Shown: piece after piece, positions 33,196-43,360 of the stretch
Position numbering within the stretch: position 1 is the stretch's first letter
Layout of the letters: each line of letters opens with the position of its first letter
Source of the DNA: RUG12461 sp045661345
GTDB lineage: Bacteria; Bacillota; Clostridia; Lachnospirales; Lachnospiraceae
Assembly: GCA_045661345.1 (NCBI GenBank)
Contig: JAZRFM010000025.1
Coordinates: 62,001 to 126,000 of the forward strand
Direction: 5' to 3'
Length of the DNA stretch: 64,000 bases
Position numbers and translations under genes: made by a program
The notes under the pieces: generated by a model
What the model was told of the DNA's origin: nothing
The model's database searches: none
What the model saw: only the letters and a program-made list of their open reading frames with translations

Positions 33196-33975
33196 ATGGT
33201 AACCTTCACTTTTTCGCTGTACGCATTTGAATTCTTTCTCATGATTCTGGTGCGGACAGCCAGCTTCTTTTTCGTCGCACCTTTGTTCGGCGTACAGGGC
33301 GTGCCGAGCCGGATCAAGATCGGACTGGCTTTTTTCCTGTCCCTGATGCTGTACAACATTCTGCCCCACGAGGTACTGGGGTATCAGGACGTGGTGGGAT
33401 TTGCGGTCATCATCGTGAAGGAGACCATCGTAGGACTGCTGCTTGGCTTCATGGCCAATATCAGCACCTACATCATCAACCTGGCAGGTACCTTTATCGA
33501 CCAGCACATGGGGCTTTCCATGGCCGCGGATTTTAACCCCATGACCCAGATGCAGACCAGTGTGACGGGCAATCTTTACTATTATCTGGTGCTGCTTCTG
33601 CTTCTTGTGACGGGGCTGGATCATTACCTCATTCAGGCGTTGGCGGATACCTATACCGTGATTCCCATAAATGGCGCGGTATTTCATACCGACCGGATGC
33701 TGGAAGCGTTTGTACAGTATATGGCGGACTCCTTCATTCTGGCGTTTCGGATCGCGTTACCGGTATTTGCCTGCATCATGATCCTGAACGCTATTTTGGG
33801 TGTTATGGCGAAGGTGGCACCCCAGATGAATATGTTTTCCATCGGTATGCAGCTCAAGATTTTTGCGGGACTCGCGATCCTGATCATGGTCACGCAGCTT
33901 CTGCCGTATGTATCGGATTTTATCTATACGGAGATCAGGCGGATGATGGTATCGATCACGGAAGCCATGTATTAA
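33196..33975 (+). CDS. fliR: Flagellar biosynthetic protein FliR
   Basis: 259 residues, six or so membrane helices. The family segments are RTASFFFVAPLFGVQGVPSR, EVVGLLLGF-like ETIVGLLLGFMANIS, GTFIDQHMGLSMAADFNP and APQMNMFSIGMQLKI. FliR completes the export gate and contacts FlhB, encoded next. Confidence 0.95.
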   Translation: MVTFTFSLYAFEFFLMILVRTASFFFVAPLFGVQGVPSRIKIGLAFFLSLMLYNILPHEVLGYQDVVGFAVIIVKETIVGLLLGFMANISTYIINLAGTFIDQHMGLSMAADFNPMTQMQTSVTGNLYYYLVLLLLLVTGLDHYLIQALADTYTVIPINGAVFHTDRMLEAFVQYMADSFILAFRIALPVFACIMILNAILGVMAKVAPQMNMFSIGMQLKIFAGLAILIMVTQLLPYVSDFIYTEIRRMMVSITEAMY

Positions 33976-34007
33976 CGATCTAACGGAAAGGTGCCGGGGA
34001 GACTCCT

Positions 34008-35120
34008 ATGGATCTTCTGCTTCAATATAACCTGCAGTTCTTTGCCAATGATGATGCGACAGAAGAACCTACCGCCAAGAAGACCGAAGATGCGCGGAAG
34101 AAAGGACAGGTCGCCAAGAGCAAAGAACTTGAGAATGCGGTCATTCTGCTGGTGCTGTTTCTGACGATCCGTATTGCGGCAGGTATGATGTCGAATAATT
34201 TCGGAAACGTCTTCCGTTACGTATATGGACATGTACCGGACATTCTCACCAACGCGGCGATGGAGGGGGGATTTTCCGCCATCACGATCCGCAGTATGCT
34301 GATCTACATCCTGACGCGGATCATTGTGATGTGCCTGCCGTTTTTCTTGCTGGGTGTTCTCGTGGCGTTCCTGATCAATGTTCTGCAGTTCGGATTCAAG
34401 GTGACGCCGGAGCCGCTGAAACCAAAGCTGGACAAGCTCAACCCGGCCAGCGGACTGAAGCGGATCTTTTCCAAGGATTCGTTGTTTGAACTGCTGAAGT
34501 CGATTTTAAAGATTGCGATCATTGCCGTGATTGCATATGTCACGATCAAGGATCAGGCGGACCGGCTTTTTGTGATCTACGATATCGGCGTCCTGCAGGC
34601 CGTGATTCTGATGGGAACCATCATTCTGGATGTGGGGATCCGCATCAGCATGGTCTTTCTGGTACTCGGGTTTGTGGATCTTCTGTATCAGAAGCGGAAG
34701 CACCATAAGAATCTGATGATGACCAAGCAGGAGGTCAAGGACGAATACAAGAACACGGAAGGTGATCCGGCGGTCAAAAGCGCACAGCGGCAGCGCATGC
34801 GTGAAGCAAGCCAGCGCCGTATGATGCAGGATGTACCCCAGGCAGACGTGGTCATTACAAACCCGACGCATCTGGCGGTCGCATTGAAATATGACGGAGA
34901 GAAAAACCGTGCTCCCGTCGTGGTGGCAAAGGGAGAAGAATATGTTGCCGCCAGGATCAGGGAAGTTGCAAAGGAGCACGGTGTGCAGATCATAGAGGAC
35001 AAGCCCCTGGCAAGAATGCTGTACACGACGGTGGAAGTGGGGCAGGAGATTCCTCCGGAGCTTTACCAGACGGTGGCGGAAGTGCTGGCGATGGTTTACA
35101 GCATGAAGAAAGTATCGTAA
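34008..35120 (+). CDS. flhB: Flagellar export specificity-switch protein FlhB
   Basis: 370 residues. The N-terminus is charged (EEPTAKKTEDARKKGQVAKS) and followed by four membrane helices. The cytoplasmic C-terminal domain has the self-cleaving NPTH motif at residues 285-288. Cleavage switches export from rod/hook to filament substrates under FliK control. Confidence 0.97.
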   Translation: MDLLLQYNLQFFANDDATEEPTAKKTEDARKKGQVAKSKELENAVILLVLFLTIRIAAGMMSNNFGNVFRYVYGHVPDILTNAAMEGGFSAITIRSMLIYILTRIIVMCLPFFLLGVLVAFLINVLQFGFKVTPEPLKPKLDKLNPASGLKRIFSKDSLFELLKSILKIAIIAVIAYVTIKDQADRLFVIYDIGVLQAVILMGTIILDVGIRISMVFLVLGFVDLLYQKRKHHKNLMMTKQEVKDEYKNTEGDPAVKSAQRQRMREASQRRMMQDVPQADVVITNPTHLAVALKYDGEKNRAPVVVAKGEEYVAARIREVAKEHGVQIIEDKPLARMLYTTVEVGQEIPPELYQTVAEVLAMVYSMKKVS

Positions 35121-35141
35121 TTCTGACGGAAAGGAGGACCT

Positions 35142-37184
35142 ATGGGCGGGATCAAAAAAGCCGATATCGGCGTTGCGGCATACCTGATGGCTGCGATTCT
35201 GTTTTTTATCATCCCGATTCCAAGCGTGATGCTGGACGTCATGCTTGCGATCAATCTGTCCATCGCCCTGATCGTCCTGTTTAACTGTCTTTTTGTCAAA
35301 GAAGTGCTGGACATGTCCTTTTTCCCGACACTGCTCCTCTTTACGACGATCTTCCGGATCTCTTTGAATGTCAGCTCCACACGTCTGATCCTGACAACGG
35401 GAGAGCCGGGGAATGTGGTGGAAACCTTCGGTCAGTTCGTGGGCGGCGGTGATCTCGTCATCGGCGCGATCATTTTTATCATTCTGATTATCATCCAGTT
35501 TGTGGTTATCAACAAGGGCTCCGAGCGTGTTTCCGAAGTAACCGCGCGTTTTACGCTGGACGCCATGCCCGGAAAACAGATGGCCATCGATGCGGACTTG
35601 AATACCGGCGCGATCGATGATGCGGAAGCGAAGCGCAGACGTGACAAGATCCAGAAAGAATCCGCTTTTTTCGGCTCCATGGATGGTGCGACAAAGTATG
35701 TCAAGGGAGATGCGACAGCAGGCCTGATCATCACCGGCGTCAACCTGGTGGGCGGTATCGTGATGGGCATGATGAACAGTGGGATGTCTGCGGCCGAGGC
35801 GCTGCAGAGATACGGGCTTCTCACCATCGGTGACGGGCTTTCCTCCCAGATTCCCTCGCTGGCGATCTCGCTGGCCACCGGTATTCTTGTCACGAAAGGG
35901 AGTGCGGAAGCGGATTTCTCCGGAATTCTGGTCAGTCAGCTCTTTGGCGTGCCGAAGGTACTGATGCTGGTGGGTGCGGCCCTGGCGTTGCTCGGAATTT
36001 TTACGCCCCTGAATGTGCTCCTGTTTCTGGCACTGGGCGGGATGTTCTTTATCGTCGGATACCGCATGAGCAAGACCATCGAGATCAAAGAAACAGAGGA
36101 GGAGGCGCAAACCGAGGAGGAACAGGCGGAGGAGATCCGCCGGCCGGAAAACGTGGTCTCTCTCCTTTCGGTGGATCCCATAGAATTGGAGTTCGGCTAC
36201 GGCATCATACCGCTTGCGGATGTGAATCAGGGAGGCGATCTTTTGGATCGTGTCGTCATGATCCGGCGGCAGATCGCACTGGAGCTGGGTACCGTGGTGC
36301 CTATCATCCGTCTGCGTGACAATATCCAGCTCAACCCGAACCAGTATATTATTAAGATCAAGGGCATTCAGGTTACGGAGGGAGAGATCCTGTTTGACCA
36401 TTATATGGCGATGAACCCGGGATACGTGGAGGAAGAGATTACCGGTATTCCCACAACAGAACCCAGCTTCCACCTGCCTGCGACCTGGATCACGGAGAGC
36501 CAGCGGGAGCGTGCGGAGAGCCTGGGCTATACCGTAGTGGATCCCCCGTCCATCATTGCAACACACCTGACGGAAGTGATCCGTTCTCATATTGCGGAGC
36601 TGTTGACCAGGCAGGATGTACAGAATCTGGTCAACAATCTCAAAGAGAGCAATCCTGCCCTCGTGGACGAGCTGGTGCCAAAGCTCCTCGGGCTCGGAGA
36701 AGTGCAGAAGGTTCTGCAGAATCTTCTGTCCGAAGGAATTTCCATCCGGGATTTGCTGTCCATTTTTGAGACTCTCGCGGATCATGCCACCACAACCAGA
36801 GACACGGATGTTCTGACGGAATATGTGCGGCAGGCGCTGAAACGCGCCATCTCCAACAAATACTTTCCCGCGAATGAAGCGACCAGCGTCATCACGCTGG
36901 ATCCCAAAATCGAGCAGGAGATCATGGGATCTGTCAAGCAAACGGAACAGGGGGCATACCTCACCATGGATCCGGATCGCACGAAGGGCATCATGAAATC
37001 CGTGGAGGAAGAGACCACGAAGCTGGAGAATCTCGGAAAGATGCCCATCGTGATCACCTCCCCCATTGTTCGGATGTACTTCAAAAGGCTGACGGAAGAC
37101 TTTTTCCATGATTTGATCGTCGTTTCCTATAACGAAGTGGAGTCAAACGTGGAGCTGCAATCCGTGGGAATGGTGACGGCATAG
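35142..37184 (+). CDS. flhA: Flagellar export gate protein FlhA
   Basis: 680 residues. An N-terminal membrane part of about eight helices carries the FHIPEP-type signature (RFTLDAMPGKQMAIDADLNT and the following DDAEAKRRR). The large cytoplasmic domain (about 340-680) docks export substrates and chaperones. AAAGGAGG precedes the ATG. A long antisense open frame across flhB/flhA is a shadow. Confidence 0.97.
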   Translation: MGGIKKADIGVAAYLMAAILFFIIPIPSVMLDVMLAINLSIALIVLFNCLFVKEVLDMSFFPTLLLFTTIFRISLNVSSTRLILTTGEPGNVVETFGQFVGGGDLVIGAIIFIILIIIQFVVINKGSERVSEVTARFTLDAMPGKQMAIDADLNTGAIDDAEAKRRRDKIQKESAFFGSMDGATKYVKGDATAGLIITGVNLVGGIVMGMMNSGMSAAEALQRYGLLTIGDGLSSQIPSLAISLATGILVTKGSAEADFSGILVSQLFGVPKVLMLVGAALALLGIFTPLNVLLFLALGGMFFIVGYRMSKTIEIKETEEEAQTEEEQAEEIRRPENVVSLLSVDPIELEFGYGIIPLADVNQGGDLLDRVVMIRRQIALELGTVVPIIRLRDNIQLNPNQYIIKIKGIQVTEGEILFDHYMAMNPGYVEEEITGIPTTEPSFHLPATWITESQRERAESLGYTVVDPPSIIATHLTEVIRSHIAELLTRQDVQNLVNNLKESNPALVDELVPKLLGLGEVQKVLQNLLSEGISIRDLLSIFETLADHATTTRDTDVLTEYVRQALKRAISNKYFPANEATSVITLDPKIEQEIMGSVKQTEQGAYLTMDPDRTKGIMKSVEEETTKLENLGKMPIVITSPIVRMYFKRLTEDFFHDLIVVSYNEVESNVELQSVGMVTA

Positions 37185-37194
37185 GAAGAATACC

Positions 37195-38505
37195 ATGACA
37201 ATCAACAAGTTTCAGGGGAAAACGGAACAGGAAGCGGTGGAGAAGGCCCGCAAGGAGATGGGGCCGAACGCGGTGATCATGAATGTCCGCGCAATCAAGC
37301 CGAGAGGCTTTCTGGCAAGTCTGAAAGGGACGACGTATGAAGTGACGGCGGCGATCGAAGAACGGGAGCAATACCGGGATCCCGTGCCCGCCCTCAAGAC
37401 CCCCCTTAAGATGCATGACAATATCAGTGTGGCAGCGGATGAAAATATCGCATTGCCTCCCCTGGGAGCGCGTCAGGCAGGTCCTGCCGGTCAGGGAAGC
37501 CGTCCGGCTCCGGACGCCGGCATTGAGAAACCCCGGGTGAAAAGCCCGGTGCTGCAGGAACAGAAGCCGGCGGAGGAGAGCGCCGAGCTGAAGGGACGGC
37601 TTGAGAATCTGCAGAAGCTGTTGGAAGAGAAGCTTCCGCAGGAGGAAAAGAAGAAGCCGGCCGAAGAGGACAATCAGATCGAGGCGGCAGACAGAAAAAA
37701 CGCGCAAAGCGAGGAATTTCGCTTTTTACGGGCGGTTTACGGGATCCTGCTTGATCATGAGGTGGATGAGAAATATGTGAACGAGATTTTGGACGATGTG
37801 GAGAAGGTTGCCCGGCATGGGAACGGTGTCGATCTCATCCTTTCCAATATTTACCAGAAAATGATTCTGAAATTCGGCACGCCGAAAACCATTGAGCTTT
37901 CAGGGAAAAAGCCGAAGGTGGTCTTTTTTATCGGACCTACGGGGGTCGGCAAGACGACCACCATCGCGAAGGTGGCTTCGGCCATGAAGATGGATCATGA
38001 AAAAAAGGTGGCGTTTCTGACGGCGGACACCTATCGGATCGCCGCTACGGAGCAGCTCCGTACCTATGCAAATATCCTGGATGCGCCCCTTACGATTATC
38101 TACTCGCCCCAGGAAATGAATGATGCCATCGAGCGCGTGAAGGCATACGACCTGGTGCTTGTGGATACGGCGGGCTTTTCCCACAAAAGCGATGCACAAA
38201 GAGCGGATACGCGCGCGCTCATCGAGAGCCTGGATCCGAAATATGAGCGGGAGATTTATCTGGTATTATCCGCCACCACAAAATACAAGGATCTCCTGGA
38301 AATTGTGGATGTTTATCATGAGATGACCGCGTATAAGCTCCTGTTTACCAAGCTGGACGAGACCTCGACCTACGGGAATCTGCTGAATATCAAGCTTTAT
38401 TCCGGTGCGGATATTTCGTATGTGACTACAGGACAGAATGTGCCGGATGATATAGAAGTATTTCACACCCAAAAGATTGTGAAGCAGCTTCTGGGAGGGA
38501 AATAG
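37195..38505 (+). CDS. flhF: Flagellar SRP-type GTPase FlhF
   Basis: 436 residues. A short basic N-terminal B domain and a variable Pro/Glu-rich linker (about 60-165) lead to the NG GTPase domain. Its P-loop is GPTGVGKT at 247-254, with TADTYRIAATEQL, VDTAGFSHK and TKLDE. FlhF sets the number and place of flagella. flhG follows after 3 bp. Confidence 0.95.
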   Translation: MTINKFQGKTEQEAVEKARKEMGPNAVIMNVRAIKPRGFLASLKGTTYEVTAAIEEREQYRDPVPALKTPLKMHDNISVAADENIALPPLGARQAGPAGQGSRPAPDAGIEKPRVKSPVLQEQKPAEESAELKGRLENLQKLLEEKLPQEEKKKPAEEDNQIEAADRKNAQSEEFRFLRAVYGILLDHEVDEKYVNEILDDVEKVARHGNGVDLILSNIYQKMILKFGTPKTIELSGKKPKVVFFIGPTGVGKTTTIAKVASAMKMDHEKKVAFLTADTYRIAATEQLRTYANILDAPLTIIYSPQEMNDAIERVKAYDLVLVDTAGFSHKSDAQRADTRALIESLDPKYEREIYLVLSATTKYKDLLEIVDVYHEMTAYKLLFTKLDETSTYGNLLNIKLYSGADISYVTTGQNVPDDIEVFHTQKIVKQLLGGK

Positions 38506-38508
38506 CGG

Positions 38509-39387
38509 ATGGATCAGGCAGAACAGCTACGCAATGTGATCAAAATGCGTTCCCGGACGGAAGAGGCGGCAAAAGCCAGGGTGTTTACCATCACAAGCGG
38601 GAAGGGCGGCGTCGGCAAAAGCAATGTTGCCGTCAATCTTGCAGTGCAATTCCGAAAGCTTGGGAAACGCGTTGTGATCTTTGATGCCGACCTTGGACTT
38701 GCGAACGTGGAAGTGATGTTCGGCTCCATCCCGAAGTATAATCTTTCCGACCTGATCTACAGAGGAAAGACCATGAAGGAGATCATCACACCGGGGCCTC
38801 TGGATGTCGGCTTCATTTCCGGCGGATCCGGCATCATGGCGTTAAACAACCTCTCCCGGGATCAGATCATGTATCTGGTACGGAGTCTGTCCGAGCTGGA
38901 TCAGATTGCCGATGTGGTGCTGATCGATACGGGGGCCGGGATCTCGGACAGTGTTATGGAATTTGTCATAGCCAGTGCGGAGATCCTGCTTGTAGCCACC
39001 CCTGAGCCCAGCTCCCTCACGGATTCCTATTCGCTGCTGAAGACGCTGTTTCGCAACCCGAATTTTCCGCAGAACGAAGCGGAGATTCACGTGATCGCAA
39101 ATAAAGTGCTCAGTAAAGAGGATGCCGAGGCGGTTTATGAAAAGCTGGATACGGTGGTTCATCAATTCCTGAATGCGGATATTCATTATCTCGGGATGAT
39201 TCCCCAGGACACGATGCTGGAAAAAGCGGTGCGCCAGCAAAAAACGGTTTCGCTCCTGTATCCGGAGGCACAATCGACCAAAGCGTTTGAAGTACTGGCG
39301 AAAAATCTTCTCCATCACGAGCAGAAGGAATACGTTATGAAAAGAGGCTTCCTGCAAATGCTTGCAGGGCTTGTGGGAAAGGCATAA
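38509..39387 (+). CDS. flhG: Flagellar number regulator FlhG (MinD/ParA-type ATPase)
   Basis: 292 residues. Deviant Walker A at residues 31-38 (GKGGVGKS), FDADLGLANVEVMFG, VLIDTGAGIS and HVIANKV are typical of FlhG/YlxH/FleN. The N-terminal DQAEQLR motif stimulates FlhF GTPase activity in the family. The C-terminus carries a membrane-targeting-like amphipathic helix (LLHHEQKEYVMKRGFLQML). Confidence 0.95.
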   Translation: MDQAEQLRNVIKMRSRTEEAAKARVFTITSGKGGVGKSNVAVNLAVQFRKLGKRVVIFDADLGLANVEVMFGSIPKYNLSDLIYRGKTMKEIITPGPLDVGFISGGSGIMALNNLSRDQIMYLVRSLSELDQIADVVLIDTGAGISDSVMEFVIASAEILLVATPEPSSLTDSYSLLKTLFRNPNFPQNEAEIHVIANKVLSKEDAEAVYEKLDTVVHQFLNADIHYLGMIPQDTMLEKAVRQQKTVSLLYPEAQSTKAFEVLAKNLLHHEQKEYVMKRGFLQMLAGLVGKA

Positions 39388-39396
39388 AACGACAAA

Positions 39397-40152
39397 ATGA
39401 GAACAGACGTCCTGTCGATCGGAGACAAGGTTGAAATCAGAATTATGGTGGAGGTTGCACAGGAAAGAAAAACCGGTGTGGCTCCTCGTGTTTTCAAAAG
39501 CCAGCTCCTTGATATCAAGGAAAACGGCGATCTGGAGCTTGCCATGCCTTTCTCCGGCAGCAAGATCGTACTCCTTCCCCTGGAGCTGCGTTACGAGTTT
39601 GTCTTTATGGGGAAGGAATCCACCATGTATAAGGCAGAAGGGCAGATCGCGGAACGCTATAAATCGGAAAACAGATTTATGATTCGCATACGTCTCGCGA
39701 CGGATCTGGAAAAGATCCAGCGGCGGGCCTTTTTCCGCCTGGAGTGTTCCATGGATGTTTTCTTCTGGAAAATCACGGAAGAACAGATGGCACTTCCGAA
39801 CACCGCCGCCATCATCCATGAGCTGCAGCAGAGTGAGGATTATCTGCATAACCAGATCAAGGCGCGTACCATTGATATCAGCGGCGGCGGCGCCAGATTT
39901 CAGACGGAGTATCCGCTGGAAGACGGACAATGCCTTTTGATGTGCATCAATCTGAAGTCCGATGAGAGAGATGAGCAGATTACGGTGCCGGGACGCGTAC
40001 TGACAAGTGAGCAGATCCGAACGGAGCATCATACGGTGTACCGCAGCAGGATCGTATTTGTGAACTCTGATAGGAAAGTGAATGAAACAATTGTCCGTTT
40101 CGTCTTTTCGGAGGAACGGAAATACCGTAAAAACGGGAAAGGTGTCTTATGA
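39397..40152 (+). CDS. PilZ-domain flagellar brake protein (YcgR/YpfA-like)
   Basis: 251 residues. An N-terminal YcgR-like beta domain (about 1-100) precedes a PilZ domain with both c-di-GMP-binding signatures: R110-AFF-R114 and D160-ISGGG. An insert of about 30 residues separates them. Such proteins bind c-di-GMP and slow or stop flagellar rotation. The gene ends within the cheB start (4-bp overlap), tying second-messenger sensing to the chemotaxis block. Confidence 0.88.
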   Translation: MRTDVLSIGDKVEIRIMVEVAQERKTGVAPRVFKSQLLDIKENGDLELAMPFSGSKIVLLPLELRYEFVFMGKESTMYKAEGQIAERYKSENRFMIRIRLATDLEKIQRRAFFRLECSMDVFFWKITEEQMALPNTAAIIHELQQSEDYLHNQIKARTIDISGGGARFQTEYPLEDGQCLLMCINLKSDERDEQITVPGRVLTSEQIRTEHHTVYRSRIVFVNSDRKVNETIVRFVFSEERKYRKNGKGVL

Positions 40153-41228
40153 AAAAAAATATTCTGGTTGTCGATGATTCTGCACTCATGAGAAGAGTTC
40201 TCTGTGATATAATCGATGCAAGCGATAATTACGTCGTGGCAGATGTTTGTAAGGACGGACAGGAAGCATTTGACAAACTGAGCACCCAAAAATACGACGG
40301 GGTGCTGCTGGATGTGAATATGCCCCGCCTGAACGGACTGGAACTTCTGGATAAGCTTCGCGCAAACCGGATCGACGCGACAGTGATCATGGTCAGTACC
40401 GAGACTACGGAAAACGCTGACATCACCATGAGAGCGCTGGACAAGGGTGCGATCGACTTTGTCGCGAAGCCAACCAACATCATAGAGGCAAAAGGAACAG
40501 CCTTCCGGGACGACGTGACACGGGTTCTTGATGCGGTGGTGCAGTCGCACAGACACCTGTCGCAGCATCAGGCAGATCACAAGGCCGCTGCGGCGGCAAA
40601 ACCTGCCGCACCGTCGATCCATCGTCTTCCGCAGGTGACGGGAAAGGCGAACCGCCTGATTGCGTTGGCATGCTCCACAGGCGGACCGAAGGCGCTCCAG
40701 AGTGTGATCCCGTTTCTGGATCCGAAGATCGATGCACCGATGGTTCTCGTACAGCACATGCCTGTTGGATTTACCAAATCCATGGCAGAACGACTGGACG
40801 AGATCAGTAAGGTTCACGTGAAGGAAGCAGAGAACGGGGAGCAGCTGCAGAAAGGCTGGGTGTACATTGCCCCGGGCGGCAAACACATGGAAGTCAGGAA
40901 AAATCCCGGCGGTGTGCACACGATCTATCTGCATGATGCACCACCTATCGGAGGACTGAGACCCTGTGCCGATGTGATGTACAAATCACTGGTGAATTGC
41001 GGATATGATGAGATCACCTGTGTTGTGCTTACCGGAATGGGAGCAGACGGGACGGAGGGGATCAAGGTGTTATCCGCGAGGAAACCGATTCATGTGATCG
41101 CACAGAATGCGGCGACCTGTGTTGTTTACGGGATGCCGAAAGCGATCGCGGAGGCCGGGCTGGTGGATGAGGTTGTTCCGCTGACATCTGTTGCAGACAC
41201 CATCAAAAAGAATGTGGGGGTACATTAG
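40149..41228 (+). CDS. cheB: Chemotaxis response regulator protein-glutamate methylesterase CheB
   Basis: 359 residues. The receiver domain has D9/D10 and phosphorylation site D55. A Ala/His-rich linker (about 135-165) leads to the methylesterase domain, whose catalytic serine is in LACSTGGPKAL, histidine in VLVQHMPVGFT and aspartate in LTGMGADG. CheB removes methyl groups from, and deamidates, chemoreceptors. No cheR partner is present in this window. Confidence 0.96.
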   Translation: MKKNILVVDDSALMRRVLCDIIDASDNYVVADVCKDGQEAFDKLSTQKYDGVLLDVNMPRLNGLELLDKLRANRIDATVIMVSTETTENADITMRALDKGAIDFVAKPTNIIEAKGTAFRDDVTRVLDAVVQSHRHLSQHQADHKAAAAAKPAAPSIHRLPQVTGKANRLIALACSTGGPKALQSVIPFLDPKIDAPMVLVQHMPVGFTKSMAERLDEISKVHVKEAENGEQLQKGWVYIAPGGKHMEVRKNPGGVHTIYLHDAPPIGGLRPCADVMYKSLVNCGYDEITCVVLTGMGADGTEGIKVLSARKPIHVIAQNAATCVVYGMPKAIAEAGLVDEVVPLTSVADTIKKNVGVH

Positions 41229-41229
41229 T

Positions 41230-43350
41230 ATGGATGTAAGCCAATATCTGGAGATTTTTATTGACGAGACGAGTGAACACATTCAGGCGCTGTCCGACAG
41301 TATCATGGCGCTTGAAAAAGAACCGCATGATATGGATACCGTCAACGAGATCTTCCGTGCGGCCCATTCTCTGAAGGGAATGGCCGGTACGATGGGATTC
41401 AAGCGTATGCAGCATTTGACGCATACGATGGAGGATGTGTTCCAGGAGGTGCGTTCCGACAAGGTACAGGTCAACAGTGCCATGATCGACATTCTGTTCA
41501 AGTGCCTGGATGCCATTGAAGGCTATCTTGAGAATGTGAAGAATACCTCTAATGAAGGAACAGACGACAATGAAGCGCTGGTGAAGTCCCTGGAGGATTA
41601 TCTGCATGCGGCAGAAGGCGCCACATCTGCTCCGGAGGAGAAATCCGCAGCCCCGGCCGCAGAGGAAGCGGCATCCGGTCAGGAAGCACCCTCGGATCAG
41701 GAACCTTCCTATCTTGACATAGAGCTTGCGGATGAGGAAAAAGACGCCATCCGAGCTTCTCTGAATGCAGGACAGAAGGTATACGGTGTCACCGCCTATA
41801 TCGATAAGGAATGCCTGCTGAAGGCGGCCAGAGCCTTCCTTGTGTTCAAGGCTGTCGAGGAATTCGGACAGATCATCGTATTCCATCCGTCCTCTCAGGA
41901 AATTGAAGACGAACAGTTTGAATTCGATTTCAGCTTTTTCCTGGCGACGGCAGAGACCGACTTCGAAAAGATCGCGGCTGCTGCGAGGGCAGTGACGGAG
42001 ATCGTCGAAGTGCTCGGCGGTGAGATAGATGAAGATTTCTTAAGCGGCGGTAAAAGCGAAGAGGCGGAAAGTGCCGGAACAGATCTGGCGCCTGCCGTTG
42101 CTGAACCGGCATCGCAGGTGGCACCGGCTCCTACGGAGGCAAAGTCCTCCGGCAGCTCCAATGCTCCTGCGACCAAGAATAAACCGGTGGCCGGACGCAC
42201 CGTCAGAGTGGATATCGAAAAGCTGGATTCGCTGATGAATCAGGTATCCGAGCTTATCATTGCAAAGAACAGTCTGGTCTCTCTCAGCAATTCCGCCGAC
42301 GGCAAGGGTCTGACCCAGCAGGAGGCAACAGAGCAGATCGAGTATCTGGAGCGCATCACGACGACGCTGCATGAGTCCGTGATGAAAGTCCGCATGGTTC
42401 CCATCGAGAGCACTGTAAACAAATTCCCGCGTATGATCCGCGACCTTTCCAGAAAGCTGGATAAGAAGATGGAGCTGATCATGACCGGTGAGGATACCGA
42501 GCTTGACCGTACCGTGGTGGATCAGATCGGGGATCCGCTGCAGCACCTGCTCCGGAACTCCGCAGACCATGGTCTGGAGTCCGCAGAGGTTCGTCGGGAA
42601 AGAGGGAAGCCGGAGACAGGTACGATCCGTCTCGATGCATATCAGGAAGGCAACAACGTTATCATCGAAGTAAGTGATGACGGAAACGGTATCGATACAG
42701 AGGCCGTAAAAGCGAAAGCCATTGAACGCGGCGTTGTTACGCCGGATCAGGCCGAGACCATGAGCCAGAAGGAAATCGTCGACATGCTCTTTATGCCGAG
42801 TTTTTCCATGGCAAAAGAGATCACGGACATCTCCGGCCGTGGTGTGGGACTTGACGTCGTGAAGTCCAATATCGAGGCACTGGGCGGTGACGTTGAGGTG
42901 AAGAGCAAGCTTGGGGAAGGATCCAAGTTTACGGTGCGCTTGCCCCTGACGCTCGCGATTATTCAGGCATTGATGGTAGAAGTCAGGGATGAGAAATACG
43001 CCATTGCGCTGGCGTCCATCGAGACCATCGAAAACATTTCGGTGACGGATATCAAGTATGTCGAGGCGAAGGAAGTGATTAACCTCCGCGGCGTGGTCAT
43101 CCCGATCATCCGTCTGGATCAGATCCTGGAGTGTACACCCGAAAAAGAAGATGATGACAACCTTACTGTCGTGATTGTCAGAAAGGGTGAGAAGCTTGTG
43201 GGTCTTGTGGTTGACAATCTTGGCGGTCAGCAGGAGATCGTTATCAAGTCTCTTGGCAAATACATCAGCTATAACAAGATCATCAGCGGCGCAACGGTGC
43301 TCGGTGACGGCGGCATTGCGTTGATCCTTGATGTGAATGTCTTAATGTAG
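41230..43350 (+). CDS. cheA: Chemotaxis histidine kinase CheA
   Basis: 706 residues. The HPt domain has phosphorylated H46 (FRAAHSLKGMAGTMG). A CheY-binding P2 domain (about 175-265), dimerisation helices (VDIEKLDSLMNQVSELIIAK), an ATPase domain with N box (LLRNSADHGLE), G boxes (VSDDGNGID, ISGRGVGLDVVKSNI) and a C-terminal CheW-like domain follow. The start at 41230 is preferred over an in-frame ATG at 41191 inside cheB, which lacks a ribosome site. Confidence 0.97.
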   Translation: MDVSQYLEIFIDETSEHIQALSDSIMALEKEPHDMDTVNEIFRAAHSLKGMAGTMGFKRMQHLTHTMEDVFQEVRSDKVQVNSAMIDILFKCLDAIEGYLENVKNTSNEGTDDNEALVKSLEDYLHAAEGATSAPEEKSAAPAAEEAASGQEAPSDQEPSYLDIELADEEKDAIRASLNAGQKVYGVTAYIDKECLLKAARAFLVFKAVEEFGQIIVFHPSSQEIEDEQFEFDFSFFLATAETDFEKIAAAARAVTEIVEVLGGEIDEDFLSGGKSEEAESAGTDLAPAVAEPASQVAPAPTEAKSSGSSNAPATKNKPVAGRTVRVDIEKLDSLMNQVSELIIAKNSLVSLSNSADGKGLTQQEATEQIEYLERITTTLHESVMKVRMVPIESTVNKFPRMIRDLSRKLDKKMELIMTGEDTELDRTVVDQIGDPLQHLLRNSADHGLESAEVRRERGKPETGTIRLDAYQEGNNVIIEVSDDGNGIDTEAVKAKAIERGVVTPDQAETMSQKEIVDMLFMPSFSMAKEITDISGRGVGLDVVKSNIEALGGDVEVKSKLGEGSKFTVRLPLTLAIIQALMVEVRDEKYAIALASIETIENISVTDIKYVEAKEVINLRGVVIPIIRLDQILECTPEKEDDDNLTVVIVRKGEKLVGLVVDNLGGQQEIVIKSLGKYISYNKIISGATVLGDGGIALILDVNVLM

Positions 43351-43360
43351 GAGGTGTCCC

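Noticed and set aside
34506..37109. An 867-codon open frame on the minus strand opposite flhB/flhA
   Set aside because: It is rich in His/Arg/Gln with no recognisable domain, covers two certain genes on the other strand and has no ribosome site; codon bias of the sense genes keeps the antisense frame open.
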